Below, piece by piece: positions 10,754-23,427 of a stretch of 64,000 bases of DNA. The translations under genes were made by a program, and so were the position numbers. Below the pieces are notes generated by a model. That model saw only the letters and a program-made list of their open reading frames with translations, was not told where the DNA came from and did no database searches. The stretch comes from Falciphora oryzae (Eukaryota > Ascomycota > Sordariomycetes > Magnaporthales > Magnaporthaceae), in assembly GCA_000733355.1 (NCBI GenBank), contig JNVV01000037.1:149767-213766 (forward strand), written 5' to 3'. Position 1 is the first letter of the stretch. Each line of letters opens with the position of its first letter.

Positions 10754-11361
10754 TCTCATGGCTGCCTAGTCTTCCTCATCTTGTGCTTGTTATTCTTCTT
10801 GCGGTTAAGCAATGTGGGAGAATGTAATGCATAGCGTTTAATTCTGTTCCTTCCTGTTGGGTCTTACGGCGCAAGGAAGCATTTTATCAGGATGTCTGAT
10901 CTCTCGATCACCCGGCGATGAGTTTTCTTCATGATTCTCACTACAGCGACGCATTTTTGTAGTGCTGAATTTGGTATCTGGAGGGTAGGACGATAGTGCA
11001 TTTCGGCTCTGTGGGTGTTGTAAGGTGGGTGATCGATATCTGCCTGTGAACCGACCCAGTAAGATCAGGTTACAGATGACTGTCGTCAGCCACGGTCTCT
11101 GAGGAGTTGTGTTTGCGAATATCGGGTTCGAACAACTAAAAGAGGTATCATTTGAATCAACTGTAACATCATAACGAGGACAAGAGAAACAAAACTACCC
11201 ATCTATGTTTTAGAACACATCACTCCTAGAAGGGGCCAGTTGATTAACGATGCCAGTCGCCGAACGCCAGGGAACAAGAAATGCCAGACAATGGAAGACT
11301 TCCACAAAGCAAAAAAAAAAAAAAAAAATGCCACCTCGTCACCCCATTACTTGGCCCGCCG
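10754..11361. other. Intergenic region between convergent MTR4 and DSC3
   Basis: These 608 bp hold the two 3' UTRs. They include an 18-nt poly(A) tract at 11311-11328. I see no gene. Confidence 0.4.
11311..11328. repeat. Poly(A) tract, 18 nt
   Basis: An uninterrupted run of A lies 33 bp beyond the DSC3 stop codon, in the 3' UTR of that minus-strand gene, where it would be transcribed as U. Confidence 0.95.
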
Positions 11362-12507
11362 TCACTTGTTCTCCCCCGACATAGCCCGTATCATACCGAT
11401 GGTGAGGCTCAGCACGAACCCGAAGCTGACAAAGACCTTCCACCTGCGGCTGTACAGCCCCTCCTCCCGGATCAGCCAGCCGAAGCTGCCGAGGGGCCAG
11501 ACGAAGCCGATGAGCATGCCGCGGAGCAGCACGTCGACGACGCCGTTGAGGCCCAGCTCGTCGCCGCCGTCGCCGCCGCCCTCCCCGTCGGCCCCGCCAC
11601 CGCCGCCGTAGGCGCCGAGGCCGGGTTGGGAGCCGTTGTTGTTGTTGTCCATCCACGCGTCCTCCATGGACCGCAATGTGTCGGGCGACGGCATCGTGTC
11701 GGGCGTGTGGCGCGAGGCCTGGATGGAGCGGAACTGCAGGCGCAGCTGGTTCACCTCGGCGGCGGTGAAGCCGGCGGCGAGGAGGCGGTCGAAGCCGCGC
11801 GAGGTGTTCCTGTCTGCGTCCCGGCCGGCGCTGTTCTGGAAGAGGTTTGGGGAGGGCGACGGCGACGGGGAGAGCGGGGAGAGCAGGGGCGACGGTGACG
11901 GCGGCGGCGGCGCGGCGATGACGGCGGCGGCGGCGGCTGCTGCCTCCTCGGCCAGCTCGGCGTCGGTCAGAAGGTCGCCGATGGAGCAGTTGACGTAGAC
12001 GCGCGGCGGGGCGGGCGCGGCGCCCTCGACGGCCTTGCCCTTGCCGGAAGCGGCGGCATCGGCGGCTGGGGATTTCGAGGACAATTTCGGTGGCGGTAGC
12101 AGAAAGGGGGAGGATTGCGGGGCGGCGGCGGTGGCAGGTGGCGGTTGGCGCAAAACGCTGGACAGGACGGACTGGTCGGGCAGGATGCGACCCGCGTGGA
12201 TGAAGCGCAGGCGGCGCTGCGACGTGGGCTCCTCGAGGCGCGAGCGGATCAGGTGCTTGAGGGCGACGACGGTGGTGGTCGACGGCCGCGGGATGTCGAG
12301 GTGCAGGTCGGGGAGGCTAGTGGAGAAGCGGATGGTCAGGAGCAGCGGCGGCGGCAGGGGCTGCAGGCGCGGCGAGGGCGGCGGGCTGCGGCCGTGGTGC
12401 CGGTGGTGGTGGTGGTGGTGGCCGTTGGGGTGGAGTGGCGGTCGCAGGCGCGCCGAAGCCGAGGCCTTGGTGGGCGACGAGCTGCTGCTGCCGCTCCCGC
12501 CGCTCAT
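11362..12507 (-). CDS. dsc3: DSC E3 ubiquitin ligase complex subunit 3 (Dsc3)
   Basis: This is a single-exon protein of 381 residues. An N-terminal His- and Pro-rich stretch is followed by a ubiquitin-like fold at about residues 55-120 (LLLTIRFSTSLPDLHLDI, then KHLIRSRLEEPTSQRRLRFIH and GRILPDQSVL). A long low-complexity Ala/Pro/Ser linker follows. The C-terminal conserved domain starts near residue 240 (GFDRLLAAGFTAAEVNQLR) and ends with two hydrophobic segments (GMLIGFVWPLG and FVSFGFVLSLTIGMIRA). This architecture (UBL, then the DUF2407 C-terminal domain and two membrane helices) is that of Dsc3, a subunit of the Golgi/ER DSC ligase. In fission yeast and Aspergillus this ligase is needed to activate SREBP and for hypoxia response. 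No other DSC subunit lies in the window. The linker has repeated Ser-Pro codons and is likely to vary in length between strains. Confidence 0.85.
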   Translation of the reverse strand: MSGGSGSSSSSPTKASASARLRPPLHPNGHHHHHHRHHGRSPPPSPRLQPLPPPLLLTIRFSTSLPDLHLDIPRPSTTTVVALKHLIRSRLEEPTSQRRLRFIHAGRILPDQSVLSSVLRQPPPATAAAPQSSPFLLPPPKLSSKSPAADAAASGKGKAVEGAAPAPPRVYVNCSIGDLLTDAELAEEAAAAAAAVIAAPPPPSPSPLLSPLSPSPSPSPNLFQNSAGRDADRNTSRGFDRLLAAGFTAAEVNQLRLQFRSIQASRHTPDTMPSPDTLRSMEDAWMDNNNNGSQPGLGAYGGGGGADGEGGGDGGDELGLNGVVDVLLRGMLIGFVWPLGSFGWLIREEGLYSRRWKVFVSFGFVLSLTIGMIRAMSGENK

Positions 12508-13096
12508 GGTGATGGTGTGCTGCTGGGGTTTTGGCGGGCTGGGGTGGCGTCATGGCATTTTGGTGTTTTTGGGGGTGGCTCTGCGACGAGGTTTGTGTCT
12601 TGGTTTCGATTCTGTTGAGCGTCCGCAGCTACCGGGCGGCCGCTGCTCGTCGAGGCACGCGACCAAGGTTGGCTGGTGTCGTGACGGGTTTGGGCGGGAT
12701 AATGTGAGGTCGTCGGCATCCGCCCGCCCGCAGAGAGGTCCCGCCTTGATAAGATAAGAGCTCAAGATGGAAAGCCCACCTTAACCCTGCTCCCGTCCTC
12801 GGAGCCCGCGAAAGAGGCTGGCAATTCCTGATAACACGACCAGATGATTGAAGGGAAGAGGAACAAAAGTCTGATCATAGATGTACACATTTAATTAAGA
12901 GTCTATCGCTGCACAGCAAGATCGCTCTATCCAAGGCCTTGCTGTGAACGTATACAGGTAGGCACAGCTACTAATACACAATGCTGACCTGGCTGTCACC
13001 CAGTATTATAGCTCATCCGTGTTGACTCCGGATACAAAAAGATACGTTCGTAGCGATATAACCCCAACCAGAACCTTTATGTGGTTCCCCCGGGAG
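12508..13096. promoter_or_regulatory. Intergenic region: DSC3 promoter side and GPI3 3' end
   Basis: These 589 bp lie between the DSC3 start and the GPI3 stop; both genes are on the minus strand. The open frames extending past the DSC3 start have no conserved content. No specific element was recognised. Confidence 0.4.
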
Positions 13097-14754
13097 TTAG
13101 CTCTGCGATCGCTCCTGTTTATGACCCGCCTCCTCGAGCTTCTTGCGTGGCCAGTCGGGGCTGATATCAATGTTATCGCGCGGGTACCAGAACTCGAGGA
13201 AGAGGAACAGCAGGTAGTCCAGCACGACGCAGAGACAGAACAGCTTCCCCGCCCATATACCACAGCCGTAGTACCGCTTGAGGCGGTCGATGAGCGCGAA
13301 GCTCTGGACGCCGGAGCGGCCCCTGGTGGCGCTCCAGCCGCCCGCAGCGGCGGCGGCGCCGTCGTAGCCGTAGAACTCGGCGTCCGAGATGGCGCCCGAG
13401 ATGCCGTCGTAGACGCGCTCGGTGCGCATGGCGACGTTGGTCCACGAGTACATGGACCGGACCTGCTCGTGGAAGCGCTCGGTGCGGACGCGTCCGGACC
13501 GTAGCGCCGCAATGGCCCGCCCGGTGGCCGCCACTAGGTCGTCCTCCTCCGGGCGCGCAAACACCGTCATGTGGCTTGGCAGCACCTCGGGGATCCCGCC
13601 GACCTGCGTGCATACCACATACAGGCCGCAGCTGGCCGCCTCGACGATGACGGTGCCAAAGGCCTCCGTTAGGGAAGGGTGCAGGTAGATGTGACCGCGC
13701 ACCATGACGTCGCGCACGTCCTCGTGCCGGACGGGGCCGAGCATCTCGACGCGGTCCTGCAGCACGTTCTGCTCAATCATCTGCTCCAGGTCGATCGACT
13801 TCGGGCCGGACCCGGCGATGATGAACCGCGTGTTGGGGTGGTTGTCCAGGATGCGCGGGATCGCCGCCGTCAGCAGGTCCGTGCCCTTGTTGTAGAAGAG
13901 CCTGGAGATGACGACGATGGTGATGGTGTCGTTGGGGCCGGGCGGGTTCCGCGGCCCCGGCGGGCTCGGGTTCGCCTGCCGCCCGCTGCCCGTAGCCGTG
14001 CCCGACGACGCCGCTGCTCCAGCGGGGGCTTTTGTAGGTGATCCTGGCACTGGCCTAAGCGGCGCGTCGGATGCATGGCTCAACGGCCTGAAGTTCTCTG
14101 CCACCACTGCGTTGGGTATTACTGAGACCATCAAAGGGTCCAGCGAGGCCCGTAGCACAGTATTCTCCTTGCTGTAAGCCGGGTCGGGTTCGGTCAGCCA
14201 GCCAGCCCAGTTTCATATGAGATCGGCGGTCCATAGCACCAGGAATGTACCACAGGGGCACAGGGGCTAGCTCACCAGGTATGGCTGACGCAGATAACAT
14301 GGTCCACATCACTTAAAGCGAACTTGAGGAGCTTGTTGGTGAGAATGCTGGCGGGATCGGCGAACCCAAACAGCGAGTGATCGGTGAAGACGGTGCGCAG
14401 GCCCATGGTGCGGGCGTGCAGGATGGCCTCGTGGCACAGGCTGCTGAGACTAGCATGGCCATGGACGATGTCGATGCGCTCGCGCAGCACGATGTTGCGG
14501 AACATGGGGAAGAAGGAGAAGACGGTGGGGAAGGTGGCGGAGCGGTAGATGACGAGGAAGGGCACGTGGTAGACCTTGAGGCCGTTGGTCAGGTAGCGGA
14601 TGCCGGTGCGGCCCTCATAGTTGTGGGTGATGATGATGACCTTGTGGCCGCGGTCCGTCAGCTTGGTCGAAAGCTGGTAGATGTGGCTCTCGATGCCGCC
14701 GGGCTGCGGGAAGAAGAAGTCGCAGACCATGGCGATGTTGTACGTGCGGCGCAT
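13097..14754 (-). CDS. gpi3: GPI3/PIG-A, catalytic subunit of the GPI-GlcNAc transferase
   Basis: This GT4-family glycosyltransferase carries out the first step of GPI-anchor synthesis, moving GlcNAc from UDP-GlcNAc to phosphatidylinositol on the cytosolic ER face. Exon 1 is 14754-14276 and exon 2 is 14171-13097; the 104 bp intron starts GTGAGC and ends TTACAG. The product is 517 residues. The N-terminus [20 protein letters not shown] is the nucleotide-sugar-transferase start typical of PIG-A. It is followed by [27 protein letters not shown] and [13 protein letters not shown]. Across the junction is [17 protein letters not shown], a strongly conserved block. The donor-binding region contains [12 protein letters not shown] and the EX7E-type motif [11 protein letters not shown] (about residue 340). 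A single C-terminal membrane helix ([17 protein letters not shown]) anchors the protein. A low-complexity Pro/Gly insertion around residues 195-225 is longer than in most homologues. Confidence 0.95.
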
Positions 14755-17700
14755 CTTGGGCGGCGGTCTTGCACGCTTGTGCTGCCAATGGTCATCTTTT
14801 TCCTCTTTGGCCCAGTGGCTGTTTGTCTGTCTTGCTATCGACGTCCTGCTCTTAATGTGTTGGACTGTTGTCTTGGGCTGTCCAACGCGCCTTCATCCTG
14901 CCTTTTGGTTGAAGAACCAGCCAATTTGATTGAGGCGACCTGGTGCAATGGCGAAGTCGCGCACGAGCCACCTGTGCGCCTCAAGCAGTAAGCTCAGCGG
15001 CCAGCATCGCCTAAAACTCAAGCCTCACTACTGACAACACAAATGTCAAGCATCCCGTCGGGCACGCATTTAAATCACAATTACTCCGTCGTCTTGCATT
15101 CAAAAAGCCTCGGGGTCTCATGTATATACCTACTGAGCGGGCTTCGTTTCCTTCCGCGGTCAGCGGGATGTTTATCACATACTGCGGTGTAAGCACGCAT
15201 ATTCCCGGGTCCTGTATTGCAATTGGGTTCTGCCAGTGCAACATCCACTTTGTAAAAGATTCGCGACATGGATTCAGCTCGGGTGCGACACGGCACAAAA
15301 AGCAAGTGGAATTCCTTTCGAATAAATAAGCGGGAGCGAAAGCACGCGGGTTGGTTTCAAAATTCGATCGACACTGCGACTTTTGCGACAGCTCCCGGTG
15401 CCGGCTCGGCGGTTGGTCGGACGCTGGAAATCCGGCACCGCATGGACGCCCCTTGGCTCGGGCTTCACGTTGGTGGCTGCCGCTGGTGTTCCCTCTCCTC
15501 GCGATCTTCGCGACACAGGGCTCGAAAAGACATGGCTTGTCCGACCTTGCCGGTTTTCCGTCTGCGTTGTGATACGTAAACCTTTCGCTGACGGATGCGC
15601 TCCTCGGCTGTGGCAAAGGGGGCGTAGGAGGCACATGCTCGCGAAGGGTCTTTTCGCGAGGGCCAAATTCTGTTTTTTTTTTTTTTTTTTTTTCCACGCC
15701 TCTGAGCTTGCCGCAGAAACCTGCATCGCAGACTCGGCTAAACTGGAATTTGCTCGCACGATTTGCCCCAACCAAACTAGCTACCTAGATGTCAATCTTC
15801 TGGGAATCGACGGCATCGAGGCCCTTTGGTCGCCAGGGTCCTGGCACTCCCCACAAGCCGCTACCGCCGGAAGCATGCCGCGCCCTTCATGAAAAAAGGG
15901 GGCTGATCCTGTCTGTTCAGCTGGATTCTTCCATCTGTCCAAGTGTTTTTGTTTCTGTGGGCTTTCCGGCCAACCCTTTACACAGACAAGGGGCTACGTA
16001 AACTCCCCTGATTCTGACACAGCCCATCTCTCGTGCTGGGCCGTCCGCCAGCGGGAAACCAGCCCGCCTTGACTGCTGCCACAAGGTATGTGCGGGTTGG
16101 ACGATGCAAGGCCCAGATGCAGGTCCTCCGAGCATTTGTCCCACTCCCGCAGCCACAGGCACAGCAGACCCCACAACGCGCACCGCGGACGGCGCCCAAT
16201 GTTCATGCCACGAGGGACGAGTCGATGAATAAAAAAATCTGCATGTGTTTCCCTATTGCGGCGGCCAGGCACATTGGACGACAGGCAGGGGCCGAGTGCA
16301 GGCATCGGAAAGAACGGCAAAGCTCCTGTCTGCCGCATGGCATGTTGGGACCGATATCGTCCCGCGGATGCAGACAGCCCTACATGCCGCCTGAGTGTGG
16401 TATCCCCCGATTCGTACCTACAAGCATTGCTTCTAGGCCTGCAATTCCACAATACGAGAGCTTGTCGACTCGGCCTGGACCCGCTGGCCCGTTTGTTGAG
16501 CGCGCCTTGGAAGACGAGGGAAGCCTTGGAAGCTGGGCAGCCGAGCAATCATGTTGGCCAGGTGGAGATGATGGTCGTCGGGATCACGAGTGAAAAATTA
16601 TCCAAGGGGTGGGAAAAGGAACACTCAGAGCGAACGGAGAACACCACAAGAGTCATGCCAGAGCTTGGATTCCAAGGACTGAACGGGCTGCACAGCGGCG
16701 TGGCCAACGGAAATGTGGGCACGAACCCGGTAAGAGGCAGGCGACGACGCAGGGGAAAGGCCAATGGTAAATTTAGCACGACTGGTGGCGGCCGGCCGAG
16801 CTGCACGAGAAGACCAATCGAGAACGCGTACCAAGCTTCACGTCTGCTGGGGCCCTTGAAACGAGAGTCCCTTCCTCCTTCCTAGCTCGTTTGGGACGCG
16901 CCAAGTGGCTAGCTGCCGCCAATCAGCTGCGCATTGCTGATCCACACAGACTCTATGTACGTGTAAGCTGCCCCCACCTCCGTGCCCCTGAGAGGAGCCG
17001 CCCAGATGGGCGAACCCGGGCTCCACCTTGCTGGCGACATTGGAGGGAGGCTTCGTCATGGCAGCTTTTTTCCCGCTTTTTTTTCCCTTCCTGTTTGTAC
17101 AAGAACCGTGGGTGCTGTGCTTCCCTGGGCCTCATCGCTCGTTCCTCTCTGTTTTGGCTTCTCTTTGCGCGTGCGCGAGGACTCCATTCACTTTACAGTC
17201 CGTTCTTTTGAATTCTCGGTTCTCTAGCGGGACCCGCGTTCTAAGCTGAAAGGCGTTGGATATAATTCCTCCCTCCCCTTTTATACCGTCGTGTTTGTTC
17301 GCCCTCGCCGCGTTCTTTGTTAGGCTCCACCGCTTGAAACACCACAACGCCAGGTCCTCCACCGCGACCCAGTTCGTATCGAGGCTGTGCGGCATCCAGC
17401 GGGTTTGTTCCCGACATCAAAAACCCAGATCTTGCCGTTCCGGGGTCAACCCTCTTTGTTGACCAGGAACCGGGGTCCCCATCCGAATTCCCACCGTCAC
17501 TGCGCCCCTTAGCCTCTTTGCAGCAGCTTCTTTTCTACCTCACCGCCTTCCGTCGGCTGTCTCTCTTTCTTTTCAGCCCATCTTTTAGTCTCTTGCGCTC
17601 TCGCCACCAAGGGATCTGAGATCCAGTCCATTCGCTTCTCAAACATTGGCCAGATTGACACCTCCGAGCCAGAGACGTCCTGCGGCTGAGGCAAGACAAC

Positions 17701-17825
17701 CACACCATTCTCGGGCCAGCAAACGCAGAGGGCTCAGACGGTCGCATTCTCTGGGGGACACCACGCGAGGAGCCACCCCCTCCACCACCTCCCTCCTGAC
17801 GTCGCGCGACGTCCTCTCACAAATA
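14755..17825. other. Large gene-poor region upstream of GPI3 and of the MscS-type channel gene
   Basis: This 3.07 kb region lies between divergent genes and must contain both promoters. It holds a 21-nt poly(T) tract at 15673-15693. Several frames of 160-250 codons cross it (for example minus-strand 15775-15011), but they run through the homopolymer, lack third-position bias and resemble nothing I know. The part nearest 17825 is C/T-rich and probably a long leader for the channel gene. Confidence 0.4.
15673..15693. repeat. Poly(T) tract, 21 nt
   Basis: This is an uninterrupted T run in the intergenic region. Runs of this length are unstable in copy number and error-prone in sequencing. Confidence 0.95.
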
Positions 17826-20742
17826 ATGGCCACCGCGCCAGCCTCACCCCGAAACCCGACCAAGATGGGCTTTATCCCTATCAACCACGGAAGGCCCTCA
17901 GAAGGCGACAACGAGATCCCCTTAACCCAGATACGGACAAACGTGTCGACCGGCGCCCGCAAGCCAGCCATGGGTTCTGCTACTGATGAGAAGCGCTCTC
18001 TCTTTGGGGGCAACGAAGGCCGGGGACCCGGCCGCCGCAGGATCAAGAAGGACCTCGCGGAGCAGGGCCGGAGGGGCACCGGTGGCTCCGACGATGTCGC
18101 CCTCAACGCCATGGGCCGCATCTACAACAAGATCGTCAACTTCTCCTCCGTCACCCGCTACCTGGTCTACGTCGTCCCCGTCGCAATCATCCTCGCTGTT
18201 CCTGTTGTGGTACTCGCGGTCACAGGCAACAGGGAGAAAATTCCCGTCGGCGAGCTGAGAATTCTCAAAGCCGGCCAAACCGACTCCAGCAAACGCGAAA
18301 ACCTGGAAGTGTTCATCGAGGGGCCTTGGCTATTTGAGCTGATGCTCTGGATTCTGATGTCGTGGCTGGCCCTCTGGATCGGCAAGATCGTCGCCCACCT
18401 GCTGCCCGGAGTCTTCATGTTCTTGTGCGGTGTCGTCAGCTCCGGCACTCGCAAGTACGCCACCGTCATCCGCGCCCTCGAGATTCCGCTCTCGCTCTTC
18501 TTCTGGGGTCTCTCCTCGTACCTCACCTTCACTTTCCGCATCGTCAACCAGAACAACTGGGATCGCATCGGATGGGTTGATGTCATGCGCAAGATACTGG
18601 GCGCCAGCTTCATCTCGGCTGGCGTCTTCCTGGCCGAGAAGACCATCGTGCAGCTCATCAGTATCACGTACCACCAGCGGTCCTTCGCTAACCGCATCAA
18701 GGACTCCAAGCGCGACGTTTACCTGCTTGGTCTGCTTTACGACGCCTCCCGCACCCTCTTCCCCATGTACTGCCCAGAGTTCGAAGAGGAAGACTACATC
18801 ATCAACGATAGTATCGATAGACTGCTCGCTGGCGGCAAGGGCCAGAATGGGACTGGAGCCGCCACCCCCATGCGCCTGATAGGCAACGTGGGCGCCAACG
18901 TCGGTCGAATTGGCGACAAGATCACGTCTGTGTTTGGCAACGTGGCTTCGGAGATCACCGGGAAGCAAGTTTTCAGCCCCAACTCGGCCCACTCCATCGT
19001 GGTTGAAGCCCTGGAGAAGCGACACACGTCTGAGGCTCTGGCCAAGCGCATCTGGATGTCGTTCGTGGTTGAGGGCCATAACAGCCTGAGCCAGGAGGAT
19101 ATCTCTGAGGTCCTGGGTTCTGCACACGAGCAAGAGGCTTACGAGGCCTTTGAGGCTATCGACGCGGACGGGAACGGCGATATCAGCCTCGAAGAGATGA
19201 GACTTAAGGTCGTCGAGATCGGCGTTGAGCGCAAGGCCATCGCCAACAGCATGAAGGACATTGGCCAGGCCCTCGGCGTCTTTGACGAGATCCTTCTGTT
19301 CGTCGTCCTGCTGATTGTCATCTTCATCTTCCTGGCCTGGTTCCAGAGCGACTTCATCACCCGCCTGGCTACTGCCGGCACTGCCCTGCTCTCGCTCTCT
19401 TTCGTCTTCGCCGTCACCACGCAGGAGTTCCTCGGCTCGTGCATCTTCCTCTTCGTCAAGCACCCGTACGACGTTGGCGACCGCGTTGACATCACCGGCC
19501 AGCAGCTTCTGGTTGAGCGCATCTCGCTGCTCTACACCATCTTCACCCGCATCGATAAGATGGAAGTTGTCCAGGTGAGCTGCCACTGTCAGTCTTCTGC
19601 TTAGGTTGAAACTCGTCGCTAACTTGCTTCTCTAGGTGCCAAACATCGTTCTCAACAACCTGTGGATCGAGAATGTGACGCGCAGCAAGGCCATGAAGGA
19701 GGTCATTGATGTCAACGTCTCGTTCGACACTAGCTTTGAGGATATTGAGCTGCTTCGCCAAGAGATGGAGAAGTTTGTGCGCCACTCGGACAACTCGCGC
19801 GACTTCATGCCGGACTTCTCCATCAGCATTGGCAGTGTCAACGACTTGGATAAGATGACTCTTAAGGTGGCCATCAAGCACAAATCCAACTGGCATAACG
19901 ATGCTGTCCGGGGCGCCCGCCGTTCGAAGTTCATCTGCGCCCTCGCCCTGGCACTCAAGCGCGTTCCCATCTACGGACCTGGCGGCGGTGGCGAGCCCCT
20001 CGGCGGCCCGCTCAACCCGGCTTACTCGGTCACTGTCGATGACAAGTTTGCGATATCGGCACGCGCCAAGGCCGACCAGGACAAGGAGGCCAAGCGCATG
20101 GTGCCCACACCTAGCGAAGAGGCTGCGGCTGACGAGCTGAACCTGCGCGACGGAGGAGTGCTGGGGGCGGGCGCCTTTGGTGGCAACCGCGATGACGACC
20201 CTGACTCGCCGGATGCCTCGGAGCGCAGGGACCACATGGGGCAAGGCTTCCAGAAGCATGCCAGCCAGCGCGGTGGTCGCAGACAGGCGGGACAGACGCT
20301 TCCCACCGGAGAGGATGGCAGCGCCCCTCTGCTTTCGCCGACTCGTGCCCCGACCATCACACGCAACGGCGCCTCGTTTGATATCGAGCGCGGCAACGGC
20401 GGTCCCAGCCCCGGCCGCGCCGCCTCGGTCGCCAGCAACAGGTCTAACCCTTACTACGGCGCGGCGGGCGTGACCTCGGCTACGGGCGCCGGTGCCGCGG
20501 CAGCCAGCTACGCGCAGGTGCAGCAGACGTCCCCAGGCGGTCAGGGTCAGCAGGGCTACAGCGTTTTCCCTCGCCCGCAGTACTCGCCGCCCGGGTCCAG
20601 CCACGGCACTTTTTCCGGATCCCAGACGGGGACCCCGCTCCACCCTCTCCAGGCCGCGCCCCCGGGCCGACCCAGGGGTCCCAGCGTGTCATCCAACTTC
20701 CGAGGCCAGCAGCCCCCACCACCTCCGGGCCCTCAGCGGTAA
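17826..20742 (+). CDS. Mechanosensitive ion channel (MscS family) with EF-hand
   Basis: The product is 951 residues, encoded by exons 17826-19574 and 19636-20742 with a 61 bp intron (GTGAGC, TCTAG). After a basic disordered N-terminus, hydrophobic segments appear at about residues 112-135, 160-185, 190-215 and 220-245. A calcium-binding EF-hand follows (AIDADGNGDISLEEM, loop about 445-456). The conserved MscS pore and beta domain comes next: a membrane pair near 490-540 (ILLFVVLLIVIFIFLAWF, LLSLSFVFAVTTQEFLGSC), then FLFVKHPYDVGDRVDI and VPNIVLNNLWIENVTRS across the intron. The C-terminal 200 residues are disordered and rich in Pro, Gly, Ser and Ala. The arrangement matches fungal Msy1/Msy2-type channels of the ER and cell periphery, which release calcium or relieve osmotic stress on swelling. 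The start is the first ATG of the frame, with no ATG upstream. Confidence 0.92.
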
Positions 20743-23223
20743 AGATGACCGATGAGGGGGAAGGCGACCGCTAGCCAAAATTAGAATGATGAATGGCAGA
20801 CTAGGACGCCTTCGCGGTATCATTTGTAATATCTATTGTGTGGCGGTGATCATTACGACTTGTATGACGTGGAATATTTCCTTTTGATATTCCTTTTCAA
20901 CTATTTCATTCAAAAGCCTTTTTCCATCCATCTGGATTTACTTTCCGCGTCGGCCCATACTGGTACAGTGGTGAGGAAGCCGGGGGTGGAGAGGATACAG
21001 TCGGCGTGCCAACAACTTTTTTCCTAGCGTTGATTTCCGCGAATAATCTTGTCTGCTAGATCTATCGGATTGAAGCACACGCCATCTCGGCGATCATCTT
21101 GTCTTTTTAAATAGGAGGGAACGGAGTTCAAACCCTAGATTTGCTCGTCGGGATCACCGGCTCTAGACAAAACCTTAGAAGGAAAGGTTGTCAAAATCAA
21201 ACAGGAATTGGGAGACAACAAAACCATATGGCAACCATTACTGCTCGTTTCAAGCTTTTGTGTGTCTGACGTGACGTCCTCAAGAACGCGGGGAAGCATC
21301 GTCTCGGAAGCTGATCCGGCCGGTATGAAACCTCCATTTTCGAGGGGAGGCCGCTCTAAGCTGTTTGGCCCACGGGGCACGTCATGTGAAAGGCAGGGCA
21401 GGGCAGCGTCGGGCGTCGCAGGAGGCTCTCTATGTATGGCTGGGCATCCTGTCGATCCCCCGCAGCATGCGACCCCAAACCCGAACCAACCGTGAGCCAC
21501 TTGGGGAAGAAAGGTTCAGCGAGGTGGTGGTGGTGGTGTTTGGGCACCAATGGCTAAGGTACAGAACCACTATAGGGTTTGCGATGGTATATACCCCCCA
21601 CGAGAAGTGTGGTAATACGCTATGGTAAAGGTATTACACAGAGTTTGGGGCGGGTGCTGGAGCGCGTCGAACACACGCTCGCAAAACGCAAGCGTGGTTT
21701 CATGCGGGCTGCCGGTCGGGAATCTACCTACCCTTTAGCTCACCCGTCGTTATCTGCCTTGCCTATCTGTCCTTGTCTGCTCGCGAGGTTGTAAGTAGGC
21801 GTGCCGACGGGGGACATGCTGCCCTGGCCGACGGGGGAGCGGGAAATCCGACGGGCTGGCCGTGCGGGTTAAAAGAGGGGAAAGGTGAATGGGGGTGGAG
21901 GAATAGACGCGGGAGTTGGACGACGACGGCACGCCGACGCGGCTAATGCAACATGGACCTTCGGTGTGGAGGGGTCGGAAATGATAGCTTTCACCTGGGC
22001 CGCTGGGGCTGAGGCGATGCAACACGCTGGGATTTGCAGGAACGATGACGGCCTCTTGTTAGCCACCTATGCTTTGACTTGTCTCTTATCCCCGACTAGA
22101 CTCGCATCTTGCCCGTTTGGTGGAAGAACAAGATTCGCTCGGCCGTGGACCTTGGTGAATAGCCTAAAGACGGAAGCTGGGCTTCCATGAGATCACGAGG
22201 AGAGGCCTATATCACCAGCACTGCGAAGCTTCCAAGTTGAGCATTGTGAGGAAAACAGGATATTTCGATTTCCCGGACGAGGTTTTGGGGTCCAACTGTT
22301 TGGGCCCGAAGTCGGCTGTCGACGAAGCGGCGGCTTCCAAGACCACGGCATGGACGAACCCCAAGCCTCCACCTAATTCGGCGTTCATGGTGATGCGAGC
22401 GGTCCGGACGAACAGCTCCAGCTTCCCACCCACGAGCCTGACCATGAACCGCAAGTTCGCCCGACCAAAACGGTCCGGAGCAGATTGGCAAACGAAGCCG
22501 GTGTGAATATATCTTGGTACTCGGAGAGGTTGGGTCGAGGGGGCCTGGCCTTGTGTTGCGTGACAGAAAAATGTTCAGCTGCAAGCCACGAAATGTCTGC
22601 CAGCGGAGCGTGGATCGCAATGATTCCATGATTGTGAAGAGACAAAGGAAGCCCCCGCCCAACAGCCAGCCTCGCAGCAAGCCACAATGTGCACCATGTC
22701 CTCTCGGTGAGAGCCAGCCCGGCAGCAGGGCTACCTGACCTGGCGCGCATTCGTTCGTCATTTATTATTTTTGCCTACCTTGGTCTAGTCCTCCGTCTTT
22801 CGGGCTCCCATCTGCCTGCACGCCGACCCCGCTTCTTTGGGCTCTGCTTGTTTATTTTGTTTTTTGGGGTTAGGCAGGTTCGTCCTGGCTACCTACCTAG
22901 CAAGAGGCGCACCCCCTGGCTTGCTTGTAGCCAATTGGTCCGGGGTGCCAAAAGGTGCGCTGCAGATGCGCTAGATTGATAACTTTTTTTCCTTTCTTTT
23001 TTCTCCCCAATCCCACACCGTTGTGCTCGCGTCTTGAGCCTAGGCTCGCTCCGATTGGGGCGACGATTGCTGCACGGGAAGGGGTTCATGTTCCAATGCT
23101 AGCAAGGCCCGTCAAGCGCCGGCGTCTAATGAGGTGTATGCACATACGACGACAACGACGTAGTAATGCCCGGCGACCATCATCATGCATCGCAGCCCTC
23201 CTCCTTTTCTCCTAGTCTCGCCA

Positions 23224-23240
23224 TTTTTTTTTTTTTTTTT
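23224..23240. repeat. Poly(T) tract, 17 nt
   Basis: This homopolymer T run is followed by a short C/T-rich stretch, in the long region upstream of the Zn2Cys6 gene. Confidence 0.9.
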
Positions 23241-23400
23241 CTTTTCTTCCTGCCGTCTCGTCTTCGTGGCTTGGCAATCGAACTAACCCAAGTAGCTTCA
23301 TTCCCGCGTCCGTCCCGCGAGAGCTAGCGAGCTAGCGCCTGTTCCGCTGCTGGGGGTTGATGCCCTACCGCCTGGCTGGCTTGCCTCAAGCAGAACACTC

Positions 23401-23427
23401 TTTTTTTTTTTTTTTTTTTTTTTTTTT
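23401..23427. repeat. Poly(T) tract, 27 nt
   Basis: This is the longest homopolymer in the window, an uninterrupted T run about 1.17 kb upstream of the transcription factor start codon. Confidence 0.95.

Noticed and set aside
11100..11150. tRNA-like B box (GGTTCGAAC) near 11127
   Set aside because: The flanking bases do not form a T-arm or acceptor stem and no A box lies at the right distance.
15011..15775. Minus-strand 254-codon frame upstream of GPI3
   Set aside because: It includes a Lys run made by the 21-nt homopolymer, has no codon bias and has no recognisable domain.
18330..19586. Minus-strand 418-codon frame opposite the MscS-type channel gene
   Set aside because: It is antisense shadow of the biased channel gene, with no conserved domain.
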